From Deltaproteobacteria bacterium (lineage in GTDB: Bacteria; Desulfobacterota; DSM-4660; Desulfatiglandales; HGW-15): a DNA stretch of 13,423 bases. The notes below the pieces were generated by a model. The model searched no databases. It saw only the letters and a list, made by a program, of their open reading frames with translations, and was not told the origin of the DNA. The stretch covers positions 1 through 13,423 of the forward strand of contig JAFDHB010000099.1 of the NCBI GenBank assembly GCA_019308985.1. Direction: 5' to 3'. The stretch's first letter is position 1. Every line of letters begins with the position of its first letter. A program made the position numbers and the translations under genes. Of the stretch, positions 1 through 7,781 are shown piece after piece.

Positions 1-401
1 GTCTCATGGCATATAAGGCAATCTATGTTGGTGATGTCGTCGAAATCAAATGTCTCTCCTGTCCACCCATAGCCTATGTGACATATAGTGCACCTTGTCG
101 AGTCCCCTGACAAGACAATAGTCGTATTGTTGATAGTCCGGGACCTTTTCCCCAGATCATAACGTCTGCTATGTCCCAGGACGAAGGGAGAAGGGCCCTG
201 CCATTTCCAGTGGGCTGTATTCAGTATGTCCTTGGCCTGGTCTTCATGGCATGACAGGCATATCTTAGTCACTGTCGGGACATCTGCCCCCTCCTCCAAC
301 TTGACCAGTTCCTTATGATCCGGGACCTTCCTGGGGTGGCAGGAAAGGCAATCCGTGGGCGCGCGACCTGAGAGGCTCCCAGCTCCTTCTATCCCTTTCA
401 T
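1..401 (-). CDS. OTR-like multiheme cytochrome c segment, frame-shifted from upstream gene and cut by window edge
   Basis: This minus-strand frame is open from the duplication to base 1 and has four CxxCH heme motifs, all in one frame: CLSCH (350-336), CLSCH (260-246), CTICH (92-78) and CLICH (20-6). The stretch around the last three motifs, with HWKWQ, CTICHIGYGW, FDF and NIDCLICHE, resembles the N-terminal half of octaheme tetrathionate reductase (OTR) of Shewanella, from memory of that family. The first motif, after APTD, looks like the fourth heme site of a tetraheme c3 domain whose first three sites lie in the upstream gene. The only nearby ATG (401-399) overlaps the upstream TGA as ATGA. 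A protein starting there would lack a signal peptide and could not receive hemes in the periplasm. I therefore read this as the continuation of the upstream gene, separated from it by the 26-bp duplication. The C-terminus lies outside the window. Confidence 0.8.
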   Translation of the reverse strand, partial: MKGIEGAGSLSGRAPTDCLSCHPRKVPDHKELVKLEEGADVPTVTKICLSCHEDQAKDILNTAHWKWQGPSPFVLGHSRRYDLGKRSRTINNTTIVLSGDSTRCTICHIGYGWTGETFDFDDITNIDCLICHE

Positions 402-432
402 TGCCAAGCTCCTTCTATCCCTTTCATTGCCA
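381..432. repeat. Perfect 26-bp tandem duplication causing a frameshift
   Basis: Bases 381-406 and 407-432 are identical, with no mismatches and no spacer. The unit is 26 bp, not a multiple of three, so the second copy moves the minus-strand frame. The upstream reading frame then ends at the TGA at 400-398. If one copy is removed, the frame runs from AMKGIEGA straight into GSLSGRAPTDCLSCH and stays open to base 1. The lack of divergence suggests a recent duplication, a slippage-prone switch, or a sequencing or assembly artefact. These cannot be told apart from one sequence. Confidence 0.95.
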
Positions 433-2119
433 CCGAATAGAGGATCTTGTTCTTATCCATTTTCTGGATGGAGACCCTGTGGCAACCGATGCACATTTGG
501 TGGTAAGCCCCTTTTAGACCAGGGACATGTATCATTTTAGGGTCCCATGGATGATCATGGCAGGATGAGCAGGCCTTGGGCATAATCCGGGCATCCAGCA
601 TCTCTTCCATCTTCATTGGATGCCCGTACTTATCCCCTTTTTCTCTTGGCACCCTGTGATGGCAGACGGTGCAATCCCTCACCACGCCTGCGTGCTTTCT
701 GTGCATGAAACGAACAGGGCCATAGTCATCCGCATACATGTTGATCACGGGATCGTTGAGAATTCGGACCCTCGGGCCATCATCTATTGAGGGAACAATC
801 TTTTTCTTTGATAAGGCCGGTATTTTCACCTTGGGCATATCTTGCTCTACCGCACTCGCCCCTTGAGCGCACACCAAGGTCAGGCCGGTAACGACTGCAA
901 TGATCATAGCAGAAGCAAGGCCCTTACTACGTACTCGAAAGACCGGGAACACTGTCACGAACAGCTTGTAAAGAAACAAGAACGCGGCAATAAACCCGAT
1001 GGTAACAGCTAATTCTCCGATGGCGGGAAAGTATCTGCTCACCATATACGGTGGATTGAACCCAACGATAAAGACATTCACCCGGTTGAGAACGATACCA
1101 AGCACATAAAGGGTGGATGCAAAAAAGAGCCACCCCGGTGATTCCCGTACTCTTTTGATCAAAAGGAGAATGAAGGGTGCGATTAGCCCTAAGACCATCT
1201 CTACCAGGAAGGCCTTTGACTGGATCGTGCCATCAAGCAGATATATGTAACTCTTCCTGACTATGATGTCCCCGAGCTTGACAAGCAAATAGGTGCCTAT
1301 CAATATGGGCATGAACCTGGCCAGGGGAGTCAGCACTTCCATCTCCGGCTCGCGCTTCATGGCCCTCGCCGCAATCATGGATTCGAACAGGACCATGGGA
1401 TAACCAACCGCAATTGCGGAAAGGAGAAACAACAGGGGCAGTACAGGGGTATACCACAGGGGATGCACCTTGTAAGGAGCTATGAGCAAAAGAGATCCGA
1501 GCCCTGACTGGTGGAGGCAAGAAAGGACAATTCCCGCGATAATGAATAGGAACATGACCTTGCCCAGTATTCGATCTGCGAGACCCAAGAGCCGCTCCAA
1601 AGACCTATTAAGGAACGCCAGAGGCCCCGGCAAAGACACCCTGCCCTTAAATCTCTCGACCACTATGGGCACAAATTCGATATACAGGACAGTCGTATAT
1701 ATAGCCACGCACATTCCCACCTCGAATAGTACCGAAGTGGGATTCCAGCTAATCAGAGGCCTCCAGATGTTCCAGTATCTCCCAACATCCAGAAAAAGCC
1801 CCAGGACAACGAACGTATATCCCAACATTGCGGTCAAGAGCGCAGGGCGAATAACTGCTTCGTACTGATCCCTGTTGAAGACATATACCAGGGCACCGGT
1901 CGTAAATCCGCCCGCAGCGAGAGCCACGCCGGTTACCACGTCGATACCGATCCATAGACCCCAGGGAAACTGATTGCTAAGGTTGGTTACACTCCCCAAA
2001 CCGAAGAGGAGGCGGATAATTGCAAATATGAGACCGGTACCCATCAACCCAAGGAGCAGGAATACTCCCGGGGTAAAAAATTTGCTACCAGTAGGCACAA
2101 GATGTTCAACTGATCTCAC
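398..2119 (-). CDS. HybB/NrfD-like membrane subunit fused to c3-like cytochrome domain (frameshift-truncated)
   Basis: As it stands the frame gives 573 residues. Residues about 15-395 hold roughly ten hydrophobic spans. The segment with PWGLWIG, VTGVALAAGG and GALVYVF matches the HybB/NrfD family, which forms the quinone-reacting membrane subunit of periplasmic oxidoreductases. Residues about 400-423 form one more hydrophobic stretch ending in ASA, like an embedded signal peptide. A periplasmic domain follows with CxxCH motifs at 483-487, 517-521 and 543-547, resembling a class III (c3/c7) cytochrome. The chain stops 26 residues after the third motif because of the tandem duplication; the fourth heme and an OTR-like domain continue in another frame. 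The GTG start (2119-2117) overlaps the stop of the FeS gene as GTGA, with GAGG seven bases upstream, which indicates translational coupling. The probable role is to pass electrons between menaquinone, the FeS protein and the hemes. The family call is firm; the substrate is inferred. Confidence 0.9.
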   Translation of the reverse strand: MRSVEHLVPTGSKFFTPGVFLLLGLMGTGLIFAIIRLLFGLGSVTNLSNQFPWGLWIGIDVVTGVALAAGGFTTGALVYVFNRDQYEAVIRPALLTAMLGYTFVVLGLFLDVGRYWNIWRPLISWNPTSVLFEVGMCVAIYTTVLYIEFVPIVVERFKGRVSLPGPLAFLNRSLERLLGLADRILGKVMFLFIIAGIVLSCLHQSGLGSLLLIAPYKVHPLWYTPVLPLLFLLSAIAVGYPMVLFESMIAARAMKREPEMEVLTPLARFMPILIGTYLLVKLGDIIVRKSYIYLLDGTIQSKAFLVEMVLGLIAPFILLLIKRVRESPGWLFFASTLYVLGIVLNRVNVFIVGFNPPYMVSRYFPAIGELAVTIGFIAAFLFLYKLFVTVFPVFRVRSKGLASAMIIAVVTGLTLVCAQGASAVEQDMPKVKIPALSKKKIVPSIDDGPRVRILNDPVINMYADDYGPVRFMHRKHAGVVRDCTVCHHRVPREKGDKYGHPMKMEEMLDARIMPKACSSCHDHPWDPKMIHVPGLKGAYHQMCIGCHRVSIQKMDKNKILYSVAMKGIEGAWQ

Positions 2120-3060
2120 TTACCATCCTCTTCTTGTCTTTTGCCATTGTCCCTGTTTTTTCTTCCGGTAAGCCACATAAAAGCACCCAGCATGCCAAAC
2201 AGGGCGATGGGGGGGATGAATCCTTGAAAGATCCCGTGTTGTACGGCCTCCGACAGTCGGGGCGGAGCCTTTGTGCCCAGCTCCGGGAAACCGAGCCTCT
2301 CAAGGGGCTTGGATGCAAGATACATCCAGGATGTACCACCCACCTCGTGTTCTCCATATACGTGATCAACGTATCTTCCAGGGTGGTTTTTGATCTTCCA
2401 TCGCGCCAGGGCCAAAAGGTCTTTTCTCTTTCCGAAGGTCATAACCTCCATTGGACATGCCCGAGCACACGCAGGAAGACCACCCTTGTCCCTGGGGAGC
2501 TTGGTGACATATTCGAAGCAAAAGGTGCACTTCATGACCCTGGGCGCCAGGGCTCGATGATACTCGTAGGCCGGGACTTGAAAGGGGCAAGCAACCATAC
2601 AATAGCGACATCCGATACACCGGTTCACACGATAGATGACAGGGCCCTCCGGTGTTTTTTTCAAGGCGCCCGTGATACAGGCTGATGCACACGCCGGATC
2701 CACACAGTGCATACACTGAAACTTGACGAATATGGGATCTTCTGATGCCCCTTGGTATCGGTTGACTACCGTATATGCACCTTCATCCGGTCTCCTGGGA
2801 GTGTCCAGCACGGTCATATCATCAAAGTTCCTGTCCGGGAGGTTGTATCTTTCAGCACAGGCCTTCTCGCATCTCCGGCATCCTATACACAGGGTTGTAT
2901 CAACCAACACCCCAAGAGTGTCAGGAGACGGGGCTGTTGGGCCCGATGCATTTGCATCCTGTTTGGGACCCGCAAGGCATGCGCTCACTAATGTCCCTGT
3001 CCACCCCAGGAATTGTCTTCGGTTCATGCGCAAAAAAGGACCTCTAGCTTTATCCTTCAT
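2116..3060 (-). CDS. HybA-like periplasmic ferredoxin with four [4Fe-4S] sites and a C-terminal anchor
   Basis: The 314-residue protein carries a twin-arginine signal (NRRQFLGW at residues 13-20), so it is probably exported by Tat. Sixteen cysteines fall in the order typical of HybA/DmsB/NrfC electron-transfer subunits: 58, 61, 64, 68; 116, 119, 124, 128; 148, 151, 154, 158; and 178, 181, 198, 202. That is enough for four [4Fe-4S] clusters. Residues about 278-298 form a C-terminal hydrophobic span, as in HybA, which would hold it at the membrane beside the HybB-like partner. The signal region also contains VSAC at 25-28, a weak lipobox match, so lipidation is possible but unproven. The ATG at 3060 has a purine-rich stretch just upstream; the ATG at 3027 (MNRRQF) is a fair alternative. 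It overlaps the membrane-subunit gene by 4 bp and lies 106 bp after the HHH gene. It probably carries electrons between the molybdoenzyme and the membrane subunit. Confidence 0.93.
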   Translation of the reverse strand: MKDKARGPFLRMNRRQFLGWTGTLVSACLAGPKQDANASGPTAPSPDTLGVLVDTTLCIGCRRCEKACAERYNLPDRNFDDMTVLDTPRRPDEGAYTVVNRYQGASEDPIFVKFQCMHCVDPACASACITGALKKTPEGPVIYRVNRCIGCRYCMVACPFQVPAYEYHRALAPRVMKCTFCFEYVTKLPRDKGGLPACARACPMEVMTFGKRKDLLALARWKIKNHPGRYVDHVYGEHEVGGTSWMYLASKPLERLGFPELGTKAPPRLSEAVQHGIFQGFIPPIALFGMLGAFMWLTGRKNRDNGKRQEEDGK

Positions 3061-3166
3061 CTCCCTATCCGCTGATCACAACAAGAATCACGGAACCATA
3101 AAGGATCAACTGATCTAGCCACGAATATGATTGTTCACCATTTCCGATCATAGAACCGCGTGAAAG

Positions 3167-3517
3167 CTAACATGTACACTCGTCGCCACCCAGTCCTTCG
3201 AGGATCAGGAAGGGTTTTAGTCTTCGCAGCAGTTTACGAGTGAAGCCTTCCACCTGAAGCAACTCTTCCAGGACCTGGAAATCCCCGTTCTCTTCCCGGT
3301 ACTCGACGATTCTCTCTGCAAGTTCCCTGTCAATGAGGGGAACGTTCTTGACGAAATCCTCCACCGTTGCCGTGTTGATGTTCACGCTCTTCCCTTTCAG
3401 GAGTTCCTTTTCCTCTGCATGAACAACACCACCCGTGGTAATGGCCATTATTGCCAGTACAACAAAGAAAAAGATCATTGGAGATACCTGATACTTCCTG
3501 TAATATTTGGCTGTCAT
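3167..3517 (-). CDS. Exported small helix-hairpin-helix (ComEA-like) protein
   Basis: This is a 116-residue protein with an N-terminal hydrophobic signal ending in VVHA near residue 35. A helix-hairpin-helix unit of the ComEA type follows, recognisable from VNINTATVEDF, ELAERIVEYRE and the LLQVEGF turn. It ends in ECTC. I chose the ATG at 3517 because GGGGG sits nine bases upstream; a TTG two codons earlier would be too close to it. The gene sits between the molybdoenzyme (78 bp gap) and the FeS gene (106 bp gap), so it is part of the respiratory transcript. ComEA-type domains bind DNA in competence, but small exported HHH proteins can also be structural, as PsbU is in photosystem II. In this setting a scaffold or maturation role seems as likely as DNA binding. 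It is a paralogue of the protein at 10924-11301. Confidence 0.85.
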   Translation of the reverse strand: MTAKYYRKYQVSPMIFFFVVLAIMAITTGGVVHAEEKELLKGKSVNINTATVEDFVKNVPLIDRELAERIVEYREENGDFQVLEELLQVEGFTRKLLRRLKPFLILEGLGGDECTC

Positions 3518-3595
3518 GTTCAAACACCCCCTTTAAATGCTTCTATCAAAAATTTTGTTGGTTCTCTCCGCCCGCTACAAAAGCAATAATCTCTT

Positions 3596-5758
3596 TTACG
3601 TTCCGGCCTTGACCAGCCTGCACCCAAAGCCGTTGAATTGGGCAGATACCTTGTCCCAGTAGTAGGGGACAATGGTGTTTATAGTTTCGCCGGCATTCCC
3701 TGGAACGGGAGCGCCTGGCGCAGGGTGCGATGGCGTCCATATGACGCCCGGTAATATGGCCCTGGTGATCTTTAACTTTGCCCTTATTCTGCCGATTTTG
3801 GTTTCTATGAACACGGAATCACCATCCTTCACCCCTAAGCCCTGGACCGTATCAGGGTGTGCCAGGACAAAGTTGCCCTCGGAAAATTGTCCCATGAATT
3901 CAGACCAGTTGGTATAGGTATGCTGCCAGTGCCAGGCCACCTTGCCCTGGCTGAAGATCAGGGGGAACTGCTTTGAGCCTTTCCTCTTGTCCCTGGGGCT
4001 TCCCTTGGGTTCAGTCCACCTGACAGGACCCAGGGCGGGTATGCGAAGCTCCACCTTACCACTCCCGGTCATGAACCTGTTATCAGGGTAGAGGCTACCT
4101 CGGGCCTCTGATTTCGAGGGATCGCTGTAAGGCCATGTTATGCCTGTTGGGCTCTTCTTCAATCGCTCGAGCGTGATTCCTTGCCATGTAGGAGCTTCTT
4201 TCCTGAAGAGCTCGTAGATATCTTCAGGCCCTTTCACCTCTGGGAAGCGCTCCCCGCATATCTTCTTGCCCAGGTCGGAATAAAAGCGCCAGTCTTCCGT
4301 TGTTTCCCCGGGCCTCGGTACGGCCCTGTTCCGCCAGACCACCTGGCGCTGTGCCCCATACTGGGATCCTGCACTCTCATACACCATGGTTCCAGGGATA
4401 ATAAGATGGGCGAGCTCTGCCTCCGCGTTCATGAAAAAGCCCCTGTATACCACGAAATTGACATTTTCTATGGCCTTCTTGACCCTGTTGGCATCAGGGT
4501 AACGTCGGTAAGCGCCGTTAAGAATCAGCACATCCACCCGCTTGCGTTTCATGTTGAAAAGGGTCTTCCTGAAACTCAGCCTGTGAGGAAGGTCGGGCGC
4601 ACGATAAATTTCAGCGAAGTGTTCACCACCGCCGGGTTTACCACCCTGGACGTTCATGATCCCTCTTCCAGGGCCGGTCAGATTGGCAGTAATTGCCTGG
4701 AGACCGATTATGGCGCGAACTGTCTGCATGGAATTGGTGTACCTTGAAATGGAACCCCCGATCCAGCAAATCCTTTTCTTGCCGTTAGCCAGCTCATTTG
4801 CCAGTGCCCGGATCTTATCCTGTGGGATCCCTGTGATTTGTGATACCTTTTTCAGTGTGTAGGGTTCAGCACCCTTTTTCAGGTCCTCAAAACCATTGAC
4901 ATGGGAGGCCACATATTCTTTGTCATAGAGTTCATTCTCTATCAGATACTTGATAACCCCGAGCACGAAGGCACCGTCAGTGCCCGGCCGGGGTCTGAGT
5001 TGCTCGCCGCAAAAGTTGCTTGTCGGGGTAATCCTGGGATCCAGGTATATGATATTCACTCCCTTTTCCCTGGCCCGCAAGAGCCAACGGGTATAGACAG
5101 GATATATCTCTGCGATGTTTGCCCCGAACAGGATGAGTGTCTCCGTATTGATAATTTCATCCAGCGTGGTCGGTGATACCGCGCTGCCAAGGCAAAGCCT
5201 CAAGGTAGTGGCCGAGCTTCCGATACAGGCATCCCCCGGCGAGCAGAGGTCGGGGAACCCTGCCAGGTTCATTGCCATCCTGGCAGCAAGCTCGCTCTCG
5301 CGGGACTCCCAGAGGGGCTCAAAGAGGACAACCCTGTGGGCATAGTCATCGGGATGGTCTTCCTTGACTTTAGTGATCCGTTTCGCCACCATATCCAAGG
5401 CCTGGGCATAGGATATCCGCTTCCACCCGCTTCCTTCCCTTACCAGGGGATACAGGATGCGGTGGGGACTATATGTCAGCTCTACCATGGATTTTCCCTT
5501 AGGGCACATTGCTCCGCCTGTCCAAAAGTTATCGGGATTTCCATAGACGTTTATCACTCGGTCGTCTTTTACCTGCACCTTTGTGGTGCAGCGGACTTGG
5601 CAGAACTGGCAGCAGCTATCTATTTCCTTGTCAAAATGCCCTTCGGGGAGGGGCGCACCAAATATGATATTTTCGCCGTCAAGGGCCGAGGATAATATTC
5701 CACCTGCCACCGAGAGGGCCCCAAGCTTCATGAAATCGCGACGGCTAATCTTCTTCAT
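3596..5758 (-). CDS. Tat-exported molybdopterin oxidoreductase, DMSO reductase family catalytic subunit
   Basis: This 720-residue protein has a Tat signal (SRRDFMKLG, residues 5-13) and is probably periplasmic. Near the N-terminus a [4Fe-4S] motif is visible at C50, C53, C57 and C85, followed by the CPKG stretch typical of the family. C178 in GDACIGS is the likely molybdenum ligand. The middle holds the molybdopterin-binding core, and the C-terminal 120 residues or so (from FPLIFSQG) match the dinucleotide-binding domain. Thiosulfate, polysulfide, tetrathionate and arsenate reductases all belong here, and I cannot pick the substrate. The FeS and NrfD-type partners downstream and the OTR-like cytochrome favour a sulfur oxyanion. 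I chose the ATG at 5758, which has GGA nine bases upstream, over the GTG at 5764. It starts 18 bp after the USP-like gene. No truncation is seen, and the length is usual for the family. Confidence 0.93.
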   Translation of the reverse strand: MKKISRRDFMKLGALSVAGGILSSALDGENIIFGAPLPEGHFDKEIDSCCQFCQVRCTTKVQVKDDRVINVYGNPDNFWTGGAMCPKGKSMVELTYSPHRILYPLVREGSGWKRISYAQALDMVAKRITKVKEDHPDDYAHRVVLFEPLWESRESELAARMAMNLAGFPDLCSPGDACIGSSATTLRLCLGSAVSPTTLDEIINTETLILFGANIAEIYPVYTRWLLRAREKGVNIIYLDPRITPTSNFCGEQLRPRPGTDGAFVLGVIKYLIENELYDKEYVASHVNGFEDLKKGAEPYTLKKVSQITGIPQDKIRALANELANGKKRICWIGGSISRYTNSMQTVRAIIGLQAITANLTGPGRGIMNVQGGKPGGGEHFAEIYRAPDLPHRLSFRKTLFNMKRKRVDVLILNGAYRRYPDANRVKKAIENVNFVVYRGFFMNAEAELAHLIIPGTMVYESAGSQYGAQRQVVWRNRAVPRPGETTEDWRFYSDLGKKICGERFPEVKGPEDIYELFRKEAPTWQGITLERLKKSPTGITWPYSDPSKSEARGSLYPDNRFMTGSGKVELRIPALGPVRWTEPKGSPRDKRKGSKQFPLIFSQGKVAWHWQHTYTNWSEFMGQFSEGNFVLAHPDTVQGLGVKDGDSVFIETKIGRIRAKLKITRAILPGVIWTPSHPAPGAPVPGNAGETINTIVPYYWDKVSAQFNGFGCRLVKAGT

Positions 5759-5776
5759 CTTCACTTTTCCAGAGAA

Positions 5777-6301
5777 TCATCCCGTGACCGTGTATTCATA
5801 ACCTTCTTTCCGTAGTACTTGCTCGGCAGTTTTTCTCAAGAGAGGGAACAAGTGCCTTCTCTCCTTTGGCAGAAAGATCATGTCATAACCTTTCTTTGCC
5901 TCTTCCAGTACGGCAGAGGGAGGATCATCTGATTCAACAGTCTTGATTTCCAAGGATACGCCTTGCTCTTTCGCCACTTCCCTTAGACTTGCCGCAGCCC
6001 TTTCCCCTCTCTCCGTCACGGCATCTCTTACATAGGATAGAAACCGTGTCTTAGAAGGGGCCGGCAAAATGATGTCATTATAGCCATAGTGATAGAGATC
6101 CGAGTGCAGGATCTGAAGGACCACGACTTTCCTGGAAAAGGCTTTTGCATAACGAATGGCCTCGGCCGCAAGCCTTTCTTCCCTCACGGCGGCATCGTCT
6201 CTCCCCCTGACATCCCTGCCGCGGCCGATCTTCCCAATGGTTATCCCCCCATAGTCCTCTCTTGTGGTTCCCAGTATGAGAAGGATTCTGTCCTTGTTCA
6301 T
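5777..6301 (-). CDS. Universal stress protein-like (UspA fold) cytoplasmic protein
   Basis: The 174-residue protein has the alternating strand and helix pattern of the UspA fold: an opening strand DRILLILGTT, a long helix (EERLAAEAIRYAKAF), strand VVVLQIL, then LEIKTVES and a late DMIFLP strand. It has no signal peptide. The Gx2Gx9G(S/T) nucleotide-binding motif of ATP-binding Usp proteins is missing; in its place stands FLPKERRHLFPLL, so it probably does not bind ATP in the usual way. I chose the ATG at 6301, whose product begins MNKDRILLILG. A GTG at 6322 would extend it by seven residues into the preceding gene. It starts 2 bp after the tiny membrane-protein gene and ends 18 bp before the molybdoenzyme. 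A regulatory or partner-binding role next to the transporter is plausible but inferred. Confidence 0.75.
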   Translation of the reverse strand: MNKDRILLILGTTREDYGGITIGKIGRGRDVRGRDDAAVREERLAAEAIRYAKAFSRKVVVLQILHSDLYHYGYNDIILPAPSKTRFLSYVRDAVTERGERAAASLREVAKEQGVSLEIKTVESDDPPSAVLEEAKKGYDMIFLPKERRHLFPLLRKTAEQVLRKEGYEYTVTG

Positions 6302-6303
6302 GT

Positions 6304-6480
6304 CTAATAAAACCCCATCCACTGCAAAAACCAGAGGAGAATCACCGTACCCACGGCAAGGATAATGGCCAAATAATCATTCACCCTGGTCTTCAACATT
6401 TGCGCCTCTGTCTCTGCTTTGGCCTTTTCCCTTTCCTCCTCTGATATGCCCTTTTTTTCTGTCTCTGTATGTCCTTTCAT
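6304..6480 (-). CDS. Small single-span membrane protein (58 residues), unknown
   Basis: This short frame begins with ATG at 6480, has AAGGGG eight bases upstream, and ends with TAG at 6306-6304. The first 35 residues are highly charged and probably helical (EEEREKAKAETEAQM), and residues about 37-55 form one hydrophobic span (YLAIILAVGTVILLWFL). It lies 15 bp after the YeiH-family gene and 2 bp before the USP-like gene, so translation is probably coupled. The strong ribosome site, tight packing and sensible topology argue that it is real. I recognise no family. A small accessory subunit of the transporter is the most natural guess from position. Confidence 0.7.
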   Translation of the reverse strand: MKGHTETEKKGISEEEREKAKAETEAQMLKTRVNDYLAIILAVGTVILLWFLQWMGFY

Positions 6481-6495
6481 GAATAAAGCCCCTTT

Positions 6496-7656
6496 TTAGT
6501 CCAAATAACCATGCCTCATGAGATACACCACCACTGCGACTGCCAGGATAAGTTTGATCGTGCCTGCAATATAGGCCACGATGGCCCCCCTGATGCCCGC
6601 CTTTCGCACGTCAGAGATCTTGGTCTGAAGCCCCAGTCCGACGAAAGAGAGGCTGAAAAACCAGATCATCACCTTTTCCATGGCAAATACCGCAGGTTTC
6701 GGAAACAGGTGCATACAGTTGGCCAACCAGACCACAATGAAACCCAGCACGTATATGGGGAACCTTTCCCTTATGACCTGAAGGATATTGATCTTCTCAG
6801 CAGAGAGCACATCCCTGGTCATGGTAAAGAAATAAATGAACAATGCACCAGCCGGAATAAGGACGATCCTGCCGATATTTACAAAGCCCGCCACTTTCCC
6901 TGCCTCGAATCCATACATGAACCCTGTCGCTATGACCTGGGCCGAATTGGGCACACCCGTGGCGCTGATCACTCCAAAAGAATATTGTGTGATCCCGATA
7001 AGCCTCCCAAGCGCCGGCAGTCCGATCAAACAAAATATCCCGAAAGACACGGTAGCAGCGATTGCGTAGGTGATCTGTTCGGTTTTGGCCCGAATCATGG
7101 GGGCGGTCGCCACGGCCGCCGTTACGCCACACATTCCGAATCCTGCCGCCAGTATCCCGCACAGGGAATCTTCGAGTTTGAAGAGTCGTCCCAGGAAAAT
7201 CAACAGGGAACAGGAGCCAAACACAAAGACCACCATAATGACAATGGTCACTGTGCCGAGCTTGACCATGTCTCGTAGTAGATACTGGGACCCCAGCATT
7301 ATGATGCCGGCATGGAGAAAGACCGAATAGTAGCTGAGCCCCTTCTCCCAGCTCTTGGGCACACCTATGACATTTCGAATAAGGATTCCCACAACAAGAC
7401 TTATTACAACATAGTTGAAATGTAACAGATCTATGAAAAGGCCCTTCCCGTAAATTGGAGGCAAAACCTGATCAATATAGTGCAAGAGATTGTATACCGT
7501 TATGGGCCACGGCAAGCCCGGAAGCTGGCAAAAAATTGCAATAATGATAAGGGCCAAAAGCCCGGGATAGCTTTCACGAAAGCTGGGAAGTACGCTCCAA
7601 ACAGAAGCTTTTCCTCCTTTTACGCCTTGCGAAACTACTGCTGCATCTGTAGCCAT
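6496..7656 (-). CDS. YeiH-family (PF03601) putative sulfate/sulfur oxyanion exporter
   Basis: The 386-residue protein is very hydrophobic, with about ten or eleven spans. It carries two family signatures: AAGFGMCGVTAAVAT (the usual form is CGASAIAA), about residues 170-184, and GVPNSAQVIATG, about residues 233-244. The C-terminal part, with SLSFVGLGLQTKISD, is also typical. PF03601 members have been proposed to export sulfate or sulfite in sulfonate-degrading bacteria, mainly from gene context; direct transport data are scarce. The ATG at 7656 has GAGGGAG eight bases upstream. It lies 125 bp after the large duplicated exported protein and 15 bp before the small membrane-protein gene. Together with OTR-like and molybdoenzyme genes it points to sulfur oxyanion traffic across the inner membrane. 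Direction and substrate are inferred. Confidence 0.88.
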   Translation of the reverse strand: MATDAAVVSQGVKGGKASVWSVLPSFRESYPGLLALIIIAIFCQLPGLPWPITVYNLLHYIDQVLPPIYGKGLFIDLLHFNYVVISLVVGILIRNVIGVPKSWEKGLSYYSVFLHAGIIMLGSQYLLRDMVKLGTVTIVIMVVFVFGSCSLLIFLGRLFKLEDSLCGILAAGFGMCGVTAAVATAPMIRAKTEQITYAIAATVSFGIFCLIGLPALGRLIGITQYSFGVISATGVPNSAQVIATGFMYGFEAGKVAGFVNIGRIVLIPAGALFIYFFTMTRDVLSAEKINILQVIRERFPIYVLGFIVVWLANCMHLFPKPAVFAMEKVMIWFFSLSFVGLGLQTKISDVRKAGIRGAIVAYIAGTIKLILAVAVVVYLMRHGYLD

Positions 7657-7781
7657 CTATAATTCTCCCTCTTATTCTTCACTTCGGATTATTCGCCCGC
7701 TTGGTTTCCCCGCATTAGCTCCCTCAAAAGCGGTTAAGAAAAACCCTTTCATGCTGCCCTGAGGCCCCGCTCTTAATTTCT

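Noticed and set aside
3104..3115. Small GATCA-AC-TGATC inverted repeat between the second HHH gene and the FeS gene
   Set aside because: It is only 5 bp per arm, a size expected by chance, with no promoter elements recognised nearby.
5759..5764. GTG start two codons upstream of the chosen molybdoenzyme ATG
   Set aside because: The nearest GGA ribosome core would be only three bases from this GTG, while the ATG at 5758 has normal spacing.
6909..6960. GG-N10-GC pattern resembling a plus-strand sigma-54 site
   Set aside because: It lies inside the transporter coding region, matches the -12 half poorly and has no plus-strand gene downstream.
6511..7278. Plus-strand open frame (255 codons) opposite the YeiH-family gene
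   Set aside because: Its product is very rich in His, Asp and Arg, as expected from the complement of a hydrophobic membrane-protein gene. The minus-strand frame carries the family signatures.
7727..7749. Hairpin with 8-bp stem and one bulge between the duplicated protein and the transporter
   Set aside because: The stem is A/T-rich, imperfect and not followed by a U-run, so it is not a convincing terminator.
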